A stretch of 64,000 nt of DNA from Gordionus sp. m RMFG-2023. Lineage: Eukaryota > Nematomorpha > Gordioida > Chordodea > Parachordodidae. Below, piece by piece: positions 37,601 through 47,602 of this stretch. The translations under genes and the position numbers were made by a program. The stretch spans positions 20,933,366-20,997,365 of the forward strand of contig NC_088777.1 in NCBI RefSeq assembly GCF_954871325.1, given 5' to 3'. Positions within the stretch are counted from its first letter, which is position 1; each line of letters begins with the position of its first letter. Under the pieces are notes generated by a model that was not told where the DNA came from, searched no databases, and saw only the letters and a program-made list of their open reading frames with translations.

Positions 37601-40600
37601 AATTAGTTCCTTGAATTTTAGATGAAGTCCCAAATTCGAATTAAGGATAGCCTCAGACCATTCATAGCCATCATATAAGTTGCCAAACTTTCAATATGGT
37701 ATCACTTCAGACTGCAACTTTAAATTAAGGAAAGCGAAGGAAAAATGAACAAATAAAGGAAGGTCCCATTCTTTTAGAGTCGTTCACGCAGGGCAACTTG
37801 AGGTGTGTCATCCTCCCACGTAGAAAGAGCTTTCATCAGCTGAAAATCAAGGAACAACCGTGAAGAAATATGGTTTTTGGAGAACTAATGCCAATGCCGC
37901 CAACCTGCTCAAAAAAGTAGCCTGGGTGCAAATGAAGGTTATAGATTCTCTTTATAAGGAATTTAACTCTTCCTCATGAAGGTTAAGAATAACATCAATT
38001 AAGTAAACAGGAGATGACCGAAAACCATGTGTGATTTTGGGAATTAGAAAGATGTTTTTGATTAAGAAAAATGTGTGATGGGACAATAATGATTGCAAAA
38101 GGGGAGTTTCCTTTAGAAATTAATAATTTTTAACTTATTTTAAAATTATATAATTCTTGCAAACTTAAAATCATTAATGGAAAATAATATTTAGTAAGAG
38201 TTAATAATATATCAATAAAAACGTAGGATTGGAAAGTCTACATGACATTAAGTAAATTTGTTTTATATATGAATAAAGCTTAAATAGAAGCCAAAACTTC
38301 TTAATTTTGTTTATAATATACTATTTAATAATTATAAAAAGATAATAAATAATTTGAAATATATAATTCTTCCTTTGACCCTGACCAAACTGAAGAGCGA
38401 ACCAACCGGGGAACCGATCCTAAACACTAAATCTGCAAAATTTAGCCAAACCCGAGAAAAACACGTTGACCGTCACTAAAAATTAATATATATTAAAATT
38501 TCATAAGTTCGCTATAAAATTGTCTAAAATTTATAGGCAAGGTATTCTAGAATGCATTTCCGCCAAAATCAAAGTTTTAATTTTAAAAAACACGCTCACT
38601 AAATTATTCAAGGTTGAAAAAATAAAACAATTTTTTTTTAAAAACTCGCCCTACCAGATATTTTATAATCCATAATTTAAATTTTTTTATATATTATATA
38701 AATATAATTTAGTATATTTGAAAGATAAGACATTTTTCATTATCAAACTAATTCTACTACTAATTTAATATTTTTTTCAAAAATAAATTTCAGCTCATTT
38801 AAAAAATATGGTTCTTTAATTAATTTAAATGAAGTTAGATCATATAATAATCCAAATTTCTATTTTAAGAAGATTTCAGCATTTAACTCCTAAAAATTGT
38901 ATACAGTAGAGAATTCTCGATTCGTATGATATTTATTTAATCTAAATTTAATTTTTTTTACCACCAATCGGAAACGTAATTATCGGTGAACATCATGGAT
39001 CTGAGTAACAACAAAAATTGAAGTTTTTGCCCTATCCCTTTTTCGAACTCCTTAAAATATATAAATTTATAATTATTTTTATCCTAAATGTCAAAAGTTA
39101 ATTTTTTAAAATATCAACTTTAATAAAACGATAATATATTAAAAAATAGCATTGGACATAGCTTTAAAAGAGTTGTTTTTTTCGTAGTTAGTGTTAAACC
39201 ATGATCAGTCGGAAATTTTTTATATAATATGCTAAGTTTTAATCGCATTCTTTTAAATAACCAAAGTTCAATCAGTAGTTTACTTGTCAGATATTCCCAT
39301 TTCTTTGACCAAAAACTCGTAGCTAAATTAAAATTATTGAGTAAAAGCTCGATTTTGCAGTTTTTAAGAGATCTTATCAACACTACCTTGATGACTGCGA
39401 AAAAATTGAATAGACCCGCTTGGTGGATTTATATTTAAAAAAAAATAGTGTTTTATATACCCTTTGTAACATTTTCCCGCCATTTTATGTTTTGATTTAT
39501 TTGACATTCAATTTTGGGGCGCGACTCCCTTCAAATAATATGGCGTTTTGTGAAATTTATAGGTAATTTAAAGAATACATTTAAATACGTGTGAATAATA
39601 ATATTTTTTTTTACATATAGTTGGATTAATATCCCCTTCTAATTCTTTCGTAGCTTTTACAAATGAACTTAAAATATCAATCAAATCTTTTAATGTACTT
39701 TTTTTTGCAAGATATTTATTTTATTGATATCTCACTTGAATGATAAAAATTTACAATGTTATCTTATTGCTATTATAATATAGATTTCAACATATATAGT
39801 TTTGAATTCCACATTATTTCAAAAGGTGATGTTTAAAAATTGACTCATGTCGCTTTGTTTAAAATACATTTTTTAAAGTGTGATTTTTAAGTATGGCTCC
39901 TTAAGGATATTTCGAAGAACTGTATTTAACAGATGTGCACTGCAATTTCATCTATTAAATTTTTCCAGATTTAATTATATTAGCTCCTTGATCAGATAAA
40001 AATAACATATTTTTCACTTTATGGAATTTATTCCTATTTAGGCAAAATTTTAATTTTTATATAAAGATTCTCCTTCTTATGAATAGAAATGGTTATATAT
40101 AAAAATATTTGAAAGAATTAGTATACATGTCAAGATATTTTTATCGCATTAACTGATATTTATATTTTCGTATCATGTCAATACCGTGAAACTTTTTCCG
40201 TTGATTACCGCGAAAAAATATTATAGCAAATGCATTATCGCGAATGCATCATAGCGAAATTATTATAGCGAATGCATTATCATTTATGCAATAGTGATTT
40301 ATATTTGACAATGGTTGATATAATTAGTAGAAGTATTAAAATACTTTGATACTTAGCCCTTACTTTCTAATAAGGAATTCATCATTAATATGTTTTTATT
40401 TTTTAAATATATCGGAAACCATAAATTTGTTACCTTTTGGAAGTTCCTGGCCGATAATATTTTTCCATCGGGTCTCTATTTCTCTAAGGAAATTCTTTAG
40501 ACTCTAATTATTTTGTAACTCATTAAGCAAATTCAGACCTTTTTCAAAAAACCAGCCTAATTGACGTTTATATATTTATTTAACATAGCGTTTTTAAATT

Positions 40601-43600
40601 TTTATAACTCTAAAACACGTCACTTGCTATTTATGAAATTTCGTATTTTATTAAAAATATCTATGGAATTTAAGTATCCTCAATTTTTTTTTTAAATAAT
40701 TTGATTAAGTCGTTTTTTAGAAAATTTGAAATACTAATATTTGACAAAAAATAACTTAAGACCCTCATTTATTTTATTTATAAAAATGAGCTAGACGCGT
40801 TCCCATTATGTTATTCTATAGCCGGGTGCTCGCCTTTTTTCAAATTTTTTTCGTAATTATAAATTATAATGCAAAACACAAAGCATGCTTTGAGACTCAT
40901 AAGATTATTAAAATAATATATATAATTAATATAATTAATCTATCCTTTTTTTTTCTTGTAAAACACCTAACAATACACGCCAATTTGATTATTTCTTGCG
41001 AAATTAAGGGGCCAATTCGGTATATGGAAGTATTTTGAGGTCTCTTAATAGCTTGTTGAACTGGACGTCCACTTTTTCCTACAGAATTCAGGAATTAAAC
41101 TTCATTCCAATTTTTTCCCTCTCATGGAATAATTTTATTGTCTTTAATCACATAACTAGAAAAAAGACTCGTCGGTCAGGAAGCAAGAAGTTAACAAGAA
41201 TCAATCAAGGAAATCATTATTCTATTGTTTTCCCCAATTCCTGAGTCACAATAGTCGCAATTTTATCATCAGAGATTACATGAATTAAATTCTGAGATGC
41301 TTAGCCATTTAATTCGGCAATTTACCTATAATGCTGAATATTCTTTCATGTCTTGTTGTGATAAGCTTAATCCAACCCATTTAAAAAAAAATTAGACCCG
41401 ATTAGTGTTGTTAAGGTAACTAGTTACAAGTAAAATATTATATTTTTGCTAAAAAATAACTGTAACTAGTTATATTTTAAAAATTGTAACTAGTAACTAG
41501 TTATATTTTTACCAATGTAACTGCCAAAAGTAACTAGTTACTTTTAAGAATATGTATGTATAAATCTAAATAAAGGAAGATAATGATTCAGATATTGAAT
41601 ACATTTTAATAGAAGATATAATGTCTTCCTCTGGGCTAACCAATTATAATATAAATGACTTCGACTTCCTTCCCAGGCATCGAAGATGTTCCTGTCACAC
41701 ATTAAACTTAGTGGCAATACAAGATGCCAATAAAATACTTTTAAACAATGAGGATTATAGGAAAGTATATAAGGTTGCTATATCTAAATGTCAACGTTTA
41801 TGGAATACACAAAACAAATCTAGGCCATCAGCTGCAAATTAAAAAGAGATTACATTCTCAGCTGCCATAACCCATTGTAACAAGATGGGGTTCTTTTTAT
41901 ACATCTTTATCTAAAATATTATCACTTATAAATGAAATGCCTTTGGATTTCGATTTATTATGTGATGAATTAGAACTGTGTAGATTTACATCACAAGATG
42001 GTAATTTTATTAAAGAATATTGCAGTGTTAAATAAATGTCTTATAAATAATATACAATTTAAAAAATTAGATTATGCAACCAGTAGCTAAAGCTATTGAT
42101 ATACTAGAAGGTGAAAAATATATGTATCTAGGTTATTATACCCCAACAATAACACAGATACTTATCTGTCTGGAAGGTGTTCAACAATTAAAATATTGTC
42201 AACCTTTAAAAGATGCTATATTAGCTAGTATTAAAAAAAGTTAACTTAAATTAAATAATTATTTATAAATTAATAATACAATGATATAGTTTTCATGATC
42301 TTTATGATAATGATAACATAATTGCTGCTATTCTTCATCCACTATTTAAAAGTGATTGGCTTTGGATAAGGCAAGATAAATGTAACTAGTTATGTTTCAA
42401 AAGTAACTTTAACACTAGACCCGATCTAGCCCAAATAGCCGGTACTTCTGCATTTCTAATTTTATTTACGCTAATATCATAATAATAAATTTACTTTACA
42501 TGATATTATATCCAATTCATCATCTAAAATGAATATATGATATACTATAATCATTAGTCTCATCTCAAGAGTTTTAATACAATCAATTCTAAACGAAATA
42601 TACAAATTTTATTATAGATTGTGCTCTCCCCAGTTTTCCTCCTAAGTAATATTCCTGAACACGTGAGTGTTTTTTTAAAATATAAATCGTGAAAAAAATA
42701 AGACAAATTTATTAAATCTAACAAAAAAAGTGATTTTTAAAAAAATAGATACGTTCAATCTTTCTTCGTATTTCGCTGGCAAGGCTCCGGGATCAAATTT
42801 TTGTAAAATATCGAGAGAAGCTTTTAATTTGTTCATCGTATCACTCAAATAAGGAACTGGTAGGTTGGGTAGCAAATTCTGACAAGAAAACAACACTTTC
42901 CTATTCGGATCAATAAATAATCGGTTCATAAAATTTAAGAAAAAGGATTGGATCCGAATTTTAGCGGTTCTTAACGTCAGGCTGGAATCATTTTTGACAT
43001 CTAGACTTCGTTCGTTACCCAAACCTATTGAATTTTAGTTATTATAAAAAGTATATAAATTTTTAATTTTAATGATAATTATTTATCAGTTATTAATTTT
43101 CCTAATAAAAAGATAATTTAATATATATATATATATATTACTTTTCAATTGAATTAAATAAAATATATATAACTTTATATAATTAATGTAAAATATCAAC
43201 ATTAAAAACCTTTATAAAAAATTTGGCAATACCTTATAAAATATTTCGACCAGTATCCTTAAAAAATTAAGATTAAATTATGAAATTTTTAAAAAAGTTA
43301 CTCAATAGATGAAAAAAGTGAAAAGTTAACAGTAAAAGAAATTTTTTTTTGATGGACTAAATCAGATCTGGCCTAACCAAACTCCTATCTTTCTAAAGAA
43401 TGCCAATGAAAAGTCAGTTTTAAATTTAAAAAAAATTTTTTTGAGACGAAGGTTTTAGGGAACTTATTTATTTAGTATGAAATCTATATGATTAAATTTT
43501 TCCATTTTCCTCCAATAATATAAATTTTGATCCCGTGATCAATTTTCATCCAATAGTTTTGTTCCTGTTGTCAAAATTAAATTTAGGTAGAAATTATTTT

Positions 43601-46600
43601 CCAACAATAATATAACAACTGTAAAAGTTAAGAAGAAATATAAAGAAACCTTGCAATATCCTCAAATAGAGCGGAATTTAAGTAAATTAAGGAAAATATA
43701 TTATTAAACAAATATATAATACAGGCTAAAAAAAATCATTCATTGGTTTTAGCACAAAACAGGTAAAATTATATAAGAGCGAAATCATTTTTTCGATATA
43801 TTAAAATTACCTGTTGAAATAATTAGTTAATTTTTATTTATTTTGTATTGCAAATTATTTGTGTATTGTTATATAATAATTATGACTGATTAGGATAATT
43901 AAGCATGTTTGTATTTTAAAAAAAAAATCATAGCATTTTTAATTCACGAGTGGTTAAATTAATAAAGAAGCATGTTAAACAAGCAGATAATTAAGATTAT
44001 AATCTAAAAAATGTCATTATTAAATTAGATTAGTGTTTTAATTTATATTGAAATAAGCATGTTTATAATGCAGATAATTTAAGATAATAAACATAATCAT
44101 CAAATTGATGAATCTGGTTAAATTTATATTGAAATTCAGATTCGTAAAACTTTCTCGAACTTGGTCAGATTTAGACCTTGATTTCAAAATTTCATTTAAA
44201 GAGGATCAGACCTGTGAAAAATTATAAATGATTTTGTTTTTCCAATGTTTTATGAAAAATATTTACAAGAATAATCATAAAATTGCTTATAATTTTTCCG
44301 ATTTCAATAAAATATCGTGATTTTTAGCAGTTGAAAAAGAATTTACTCAGGCCTATTTCTAAAATAAACTTTAGATCGGACTCAAATCTTTGAAAATAAA
44401 TTATTGGATCGAATCCCTCGACAAAATTTTTTTTATCTCGGATTGGGTTGGACCTGAAAATATGTTGTCCTATATTTTTAAAATCGATTGCTTATAAAAT
44501 ATTTACCCAAAACATTGTTTACCAATGCTATTTTAGCTGCGCCTAATACTTTTATTTTTTGATAACTTTTTAGCAAAAGAGTAAAAATTTCGCCAATTTT
44601 AATAATATTACACAGTTTACACACTGTCATACCCAGCGTACCAGTTGAACGGTTATTTGCGTGCTAAAAATATTTTTACTGATAGTAGAGGTGTCTCCCA
44701 GGTAAAAACTTTGAAAAAGTTTTATTGTTAAAACAAATAATAATATTTAGTGTTGATGTTAACTTATAACTTATCAAAATATAGGTATATTTATTATTCA
44801 TATCTCATAATATAAAGGGAAAAATCTGATCCACCCCTCATTAAATAAATAGGAGGGCTATCTGCTAGTGCTTTTGATATTGTGAATCAATAAGGTGCAA
44901 GTTATCTGACAACATATAACTTACTAAACAATGACCAAATTTTATTAAACCATTAAAATTATAAATTAACTCTTAAGTGGTAAGGTGGAAAAAACTCGAG
45001 TGATTGGGTAGAATATTTAATTATTAGTAATAATTTTTTTTTAAATAATGTATTTTAAGACGTGAATTACTCGTAAAATTTTGGGTTGTCGTATTTCATC
45101 CTTGCAATAACTGGGTATGATGATTAATAGAAAAAGTTAGTGATATTATGTCTGAGTATTGTAAAAAAGTAATTAACCAAAAAGTGAATTTTTCACTTTG
45201 ATAAATTTTATTTATAGTATTTTTTTTAATTTGGCATTTTTTGAAAGTAACTTTTTATTCTTTTTAATTCTTGTATATAATAACTTTTAGAGCTTATTCT
45301 GAACACTTGATTAAAATATATAATATAAATGAACAGTTAAATAAATAAGTATTATGTAAATAATTAGAATTATCACTATTATCATTCGGTTCCGCATTCT
45401 TATTTAAGACCAGTCCGTTATCTTTCTTCAGGGCAAGTTGTCGCTGTCGTTTTCTTTCTAGTAATAGTTCAGGAGAATAACATTCTGGCTCTTTTGTATC
45501 AAGACAATCGAATTCGAAAAAAGCTGTAAAAACTCGAACCCAAAACATGTACCACCACACCTTTTTGGAATTCGGCTTAGGGGAGTCATCTATATTTAAT
45601 GGTTTTTTTTAAAATCAAAATATATAATTTTAAAGTTACTAATTAATTATAAAGGGCGTTTTATATGTCCCGCGGTAATCAGGCTTAATTCAAGCAGTGA
45701 TAGAAATAAGTGATATGAATGAGGTAACCACCCATTAAAAAAATATATTAATTATTCGGCCAGTTAATTAAAAAATTTTATGATTTTTTTTCCATTCCAT
45801 AAATATTTTCAATAAAATTTTAGAGAAAATCTCAAATTTAAAAATCGAAGTTATAAAGGTCAACCATATTATAAACCATTAAATATTTTTATGGCTTATT
45901 TAAAGAAATAACACATCGCTGGCCTTGGCCTTTAAAAAAATTAATACGAGTTGCTCGATCATTTTTAGGGTTTGTCAGATATATCCCGGTTTTTTATTTC
46001 AACCAGATTTTAAAAAATTTCGACAATATAGTCGTTGTTTATCAAGTTGTATTTTCAATATGGTTAATTTCAGATGTGTGGGTTTTGCATTCGCTTAAAA
46101 TAATACTGACTGAATTAAACAATTATAAAAATGCTTGTCAATAAAAATATTTTTTAAATCGATAATATATACTAAAGTTAGAATTGTTAAAGTATCTTAA
46201 AATAAGTGTTTCCTAAAATTTTAATGTTATATTGCAATTTTTCTTAGGAGATAAGGGAAATTCTTATAAAAAGATAATCTTATACAGTTCTAGCTCTATA
46301 AAATAATCGATCCCCAGAATGTGATCATCACCTCCTCACCTTGATTGCCATTTTTATAAAAGTTGACGTTAGAAATTTTATAATTTAGCTTAAGTATAAA
46401 TTTCAGGAATTTTTTTTTAATTTTAACATATAATGGTGTATAGCAGAAGTATACCGTAGGGTTAGGGTTAAATTGAATTAAAAATAAATCTTTTATTTAT
46501 GCCTTATAATTTTATAGAATAATAATTTATCATTTTGGTCAAACATAGTTCTTGGCTATAAACAGGTTAGAATTTTTTAATTTAGGTTTGTTATAAATTA

Positions 46601-47602
46601 CTTATCCAAAAATGTTGAGACAATAACCAGCGGCAAACAATGATCCGGAATCGAGATAAAAAAGCGTAAGTTATTGCAGCAATAATTGTTGAGATTATGA
46701 GAATTAATTGAGTATCTGTGATACCTTTTGATGAATAAAAAAAAGAAAAATTTCATTTCTAAAAAAATTACTAATTTTACATCGTTATTTCCCTATTTAA
46801 AACTGTTCTGACGAAGAGAAATCATGATAATCTATATTTACAAAAAAAATAATCTTAAGAAATTGTGTTGATGTTATATAACATCTAAATTCCGGAGCAC
46901 AGCGACAAGTGTAACCATGTGATGATAATAATAATATAGTGTTTTTCTCAAATTTACCCCCTTACCAAATCCAAATTAGCAAAAAGATGGAAATCCAAAT
47001 CAAAACTACCACCCCTCCCCCCACCACCCGCCAAAATTTTTTTTTATTCTTGAGGATATCAACCTACCCCAAATTTTGATCTCATATTATAACCCCACCC
47101 CACCCACCATAGTACAGCCAGGATATAAAACGATACATTACATATAAATGTCATAAAATGTTCGGCTTCGAAGAATCAAAACTATATGCACATGTTTAAA
47201 AAAAAGTAGGTTACTTGTGTCTTCAACTAAGAATATTTTATTTAAAAGAACACATTTAAATTTTTATCTTAAATAATGATTAGATTATCTCTACTCATAT
47301 GTACTAAGTAAAATATTTATTTAGTTTTTTGTAAATTAAAACATGAAAAAATACAATATAAATTTAATAATATTAATAAGTATACTTTCGAAAGCATGTT
47401 GAGCGTAAAACCTCAAGTAGGTTGGAATAAGAAAATTTACATCTGTCGTCATATAATAATTATTGTGTGATAGGTCTGTGAGACTCTTAAAATTGAGCGA
47501 TGAGCTATTATAAAGCCATATAAAGGATAAAATCCAAGCCAAGAAGGATAAGATTATCGCTAAAGGCCAACTTTGACCCAATACAAGCAGAAATAATTTC
47601 AT
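25395..47602 (-). CDS. CPT1: Carnitine O-palmitoyltransferase 1 homologue, 16 exons
   Basis: CPT1 transfers long-chain acyl groups from CoA to carnitine at the mitochondrial outer membrane, the entry step for fatty-acid oxidation. Exons in coding order: 47602-47386, 45589-45377, 43024-42753, 39050-38962, 36268-36164, 35265-35134, 34226-34172, 33496-33313, 32402-32266, 31858-31395, 30891-30633, 28561-28490, 28002-27674, 26484-26328, 25938-25822, 25646-25395. All junctions are GT/AG and in phase: 1017 codons plus stop. Seen: membrane segments at about 12-31 and 83-98, NYVSDWWEKY (258-267), catalytic His 604 in EHSYADA, YEASSTRLF from 815, STS at 911-913, GGGFGP from 938. The family is usually about 770 residues; extra Asn/Asp/Ser-rich stretches explain the difference. 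No stop or frame break occurs in the model. The first two exons are the least certain. Confidence 0.9.
25765..25812. repeat. 24-bp tandem duplication in the last CPT1 intron
   Basis: TAAGATAGATATCAACTATA then GATC is repeated at 25765 and 25789, lying between exons 15 and 16. Confidence 0.85.
25822..25938 (-). CDS. CPT1: CPT1 exon 15: STS motif
   Basis: QILKEILSIPWDLSTSQSPQ matches [20 protein letters not shown]. The STS triplet forms part of the carnitine site in this family. The donor GATAAA|GTAATT is in phase 0. Confidence 0.92.
26328..26484 (-). CDS. CPT1: CPT1 exon 14
   Basis: SMYDPNSTKAERIIFFKTAA then NKHQSLYKEAMTGKGIDRHL and FALFVMSK match [36 protein letters not shown] of CPT1A. The acceptor is ATAAAG|G and the donor GGAAAA|GTAATA. 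Confidence 0.92.
26850..27413. mobile_element. hAT-like MITE (CAWGGYTGT ends) in CPT1 intron 13
   Basis: The left end CATGGCTGTTAAC and reversed right end CAAGGTTGTGAAC agree at 10 of 13 bases. GTTCGGGTTTAG-type repeats lie inside each end. The flanks TAAAAAAC and AAAAAAAT agree at six of eight, in a low-complexity context. It hosts the MITE at 27099-27304. Confidence 0.55.
27099..27304. mobile_element. MITE, TAGTGTTG family, perfect duplication, nested
   Basis: The ends are TAGTATTGTTAAAGGG and, reversed, TAATGTTGTTAAAATGG. AATATTTT flanks it exactly on both sides (27091-27098 and 27305-27312). It sits inside another MITE in CPT1 intron 13. Confidence 0.88.
27674..28002 (-). CDS. CPT1: CPT1 exon 13
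   Basis: ISPDAFIQIAIQLAYYD matches SPDAFVQLALQLAHYKD. An insertion of roughly 60 residues rich in Asn, Ser and Asp follows, then TYEASSTRLFVRGRTETVR, nearly identical to the CPT1 motif. The donor ATAAC|GTTTTT is in phase 2. Confidence 0.92.
28058..28387. mobile_element. MITE, TAGTGATCTGC family, in CPT1 intron 12
   Basis: The left end is TAGTGATCTTTTTCAAGCCC and the reversed right end TAGAGATCTGCAAATCTGCC. The flanks ATTTAGAT and ATTTCGAT agree at six of eight. Interior GGCCCGG and CCCGATCCGG words resemble the 23693 member. Confidence 0.8.
28490..28561 (-). CDS. CPT1: CPT1 exon 12 (72 bp)
   Basis: NAKGLDICVEEFVNFGKGFM matches [20 protein letters not shown]. It has 24 codons, phase 0 on both sides. 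The acceptor is TTGAATAG| and the donor AAA|GTAATT. Confidence 0.9.
29429..29852. mobile_element. MITE with CAGGGATYCAA ends in CPT1 intron 11
   Basis: The left end is CAGGGATCCAACCCG. The reversed right end is CAGGGATTCAAACCGAACCG. Both carry GGTTCGGTT words just inside. The flanks AAAAGCAA and AAAAACAA differ by one base. It is hAT-type by end sequence and 8-bp duplication. Confidence 0.85.
30162..30498. mobile_element. hAT-like MITE with CAGGCGCGTAACC end and G/C tracts
   Basis: The left end CAGGCGCGTAACCAAGGGGG and reversed right end TAGGCGTATCCAGGATTTTT, followed by a G run, form the familiar hAT pattern of CAGGGGCGTANCCAGG plus G tract. The flanks TTACTCCA and GTACTCCA differ by one base. 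It lies in CPT1 intron 11. Confidence 0.8.
30633..30891 (-). CDS. CPT1: CPT1 exon 11
   Basis: YDSDGNCQGY matches YAEDGHCKGD of CPT1A. A roughly 40-residue Asn/Asp/Tyr-rich insertion follows, then EKLDWDWSNKGIKSSVTSAH, matching [20 protein letters not shown]. The acceptor is CACTAAG|G and the donor CTCCAA|GTAAAA. Confidence 0.88.
31395..31858 (-). CDS. CPT1: CPT1 exon 10: catalytic histidine
   Basis: It starts VTIDTTLP after TCATAG|. An Asn/Asp-rich insertion of roughly 60 residues precedes WLDKSVNLLVFPSGKIGLN then CEHSYADATITGHLHEY. His 604 (of EHS) corresponds to the catalytic base of carnitine acyltransferases, and the nearby Asp is also kept. The donor is AACGA|GTTTGA, phase 2. Confidence 0.93.
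32012..32167. mobile_element. Small MITE with AAGGCCTCATT ends in CPT1 intron 9
   Basis: AAGGCCTCATTTACAAT at the left and reversed AAGGCCTCATTAATTG at the right form inverted ends. GCGCGA and TCGCG words lie inside. The immediate flanks are TAA-like, so a PIF/Harbinger or a hAT origin are both possible. Confidence 0.55.
32266..32402 (-). CDS. CPT1: CPT1 exon 9
   Basis: LERALNTLTALERNEWAEIR and GKYFSVGLNKKSLDTIESAI match CPT1 ([20 protein letters not shown] then GKNKQSLDAVEKAAF). The phase 1 acceptor and ATG|GTTAAA donor fit both neighbours. Confidence 0.9.
32998..33076. repeat. 39-40 bp tandem duplication in CPT1 intron 8
   Basis: The block beginning ATGTTAAATTAGATTTTTAA and ending GGCGTTCAG occurs at 32998 and 33037, differing by one inserted A. 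Confidence 0.9.
33313..33496 (-). CDS. CPT1: CPT1 exon 8
   Basis: HIIIYVNGNYYKLNVDRRVH aligns with [20 protein letters not shown]. The rest (PPTYILQMTIEKIVEKS) matches the QQMQRILDNTS helix. The acceptor CATAAAG|CAT has a poor pyrimidine tract. The donor is ACAG|GTTTAT, phase 1. Confidence 0.88.
34172..34226 (-). CDS. CPT1: CPT1 exon 7 (55 bp micro-exon)
   Basis: IPGHDFDILKHFPPHQSK fills the gap between exons 6 and 8 exactly, in phase (2 to 0). IPG matches the SRIPGEETD motif of CPT1. The acceptor is ATTGATAG|A and the donor AAA|GTTAAT. Confidence 0.88.
35134..35265 (-). CDS. CPT1: CPT1 exon 6
   Basis: The acceptor is TTTTAATAG|. AAVIVYYMLKFRQEILNQTL then KPLKVREIVPVCMDQYKRLF matches the ...YRRKLDREEIKP..PLCSAQWERMF part of CPT1. 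The donor is TGCAG|GTAAAC. The plus-strand frame over this region is an antisense shadow. Confidence 0.92.
36164..36268 (-). CDS. CPT1: CPT1 exon 5
   Basis: It opens with the G that completes the split Trp, then EKYVYTMNRKSLAINSNYYI and LDMSYYIPTQNQCAR. This aligns with [20 protein letters not shown] in CPT1A (recalled). The donor is GCGAG|GTTTTT, phase 2. Confidence 0.92.
37360..38110 (+). pseudogene. Possible old Gypsy-type RT relic in a CPT1 intron
   Basis: This is the only long stretch in the intron with more even base composition. On the plus strand, words such as MPSGL followed later by WEEDSRHL recall the MPFGL and ..WEEHLRHL.. blocks of Ty3/Gypsy reverse transcriptases. It is broken in many places. 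The match is short, so a different origin is quite possible. Confidence 0.3.
38962..39050 (-). CDS. CPT1: CPT1 exon 4
   Basis: The acceptor is ATTTTAAG|GAG. It encodes EFEKGIGQKLQF and ends in NYVSDWW, a hallmark of CPT1. The final Trp codon is split by the intron (TG|GTAAAA). Confidence 0.92.
39189..39385. mobile_element. Decayed MITE, TAGTGTTG family, in CPT1 intron 3
   Basis: The ends TAGTGTTAAACC and, reversed, TAGTGTTGATAAG fit the family. The flanking octamers do not match. It lies close to exon 4. Confidence 0.45.
41403..42417 (+). mobile_element. hAT element with transposase remnant, perfect 8-bp duplication
   Basis: The left end is TAGTGTTGTTAAGGTAACTA and the reversed right end TAGTGTTAAAGTTAC. 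GACCCGAT flanks it exactly on both sides (41395-41402 and 42418-42425). GTAACTAGTTAC repeats lie near both ends. Inside is a degraded plus-strand hAT transposase: HRRCSCHTLNLVA and CQRLWNTQNKS (41621-41842), then PVAKAIDILEGEKYMYLGY and, near 42330, AAILHPLFKSDWL. The N-terminal half and the C-terminal dimerisation domain are missing, with stops and frameshifts. It sits in CPT1 intron 3 and shares ends with the TAGTGTTG MITEs. Confidence 0.92.
42753..43024 (-). CDS. CPT1: CPT1 exon 3: start of catalytic region
   Basis: The acceptor is ATTCAATAG| and the donor GAAC|GTATCT. RTAKIRIQSFFLNFMNRLF and NLLPNLPVPYLSDTMNKLK match the CPT1 segment that follows the second helix (compare SLPRLPVP..DT in vertebrates, recalled). 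This is the anchor that identifies the family at the N-terminal side. Confidence 0.9.
45377..45589 (-). CDS. CPT1: CPT1 exon 2: second membrane segment
   Basis: The acceptor is TTAAATATAG|. KKVWWYMFWVRVFTAFF could be the second membrane helix, after a loop of about 50 residues. A charged KRQRQLALKK region and an Asn/Asp-rich tail follow. The chosen donor AATA|GTGATA gives phase 1, as exon 3 needs. Another donor is possible. Confidence 0.6.
47386..47602 (-). CDS. CPT1: CPT1 exon 1: first membrane segment
   Basis: The exon starts at ATG 47602. MKLFLLVLGQSWPLAIIL is followed by a hydrophobic run ending FIWLYN, fitting the first CPT1 membrane helix. It ends at CGAAA|GTATAC in phase 1, matching the next exon. 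The usual N-terminal cytosolic tail of about 45 residues is reduced to about 11, so an upstream exon may be missing. Sequence similarity here is weak; placement rests on order, strand, phase and hydrophobicity. Confidence 0.55.

Noticed and set aside
39181-39393. 8-bp duplication for the MITE at 39189
   Set aside because: The flanks TTCGTAGT and CCTTGATG do not match, so only the end similarity was used.
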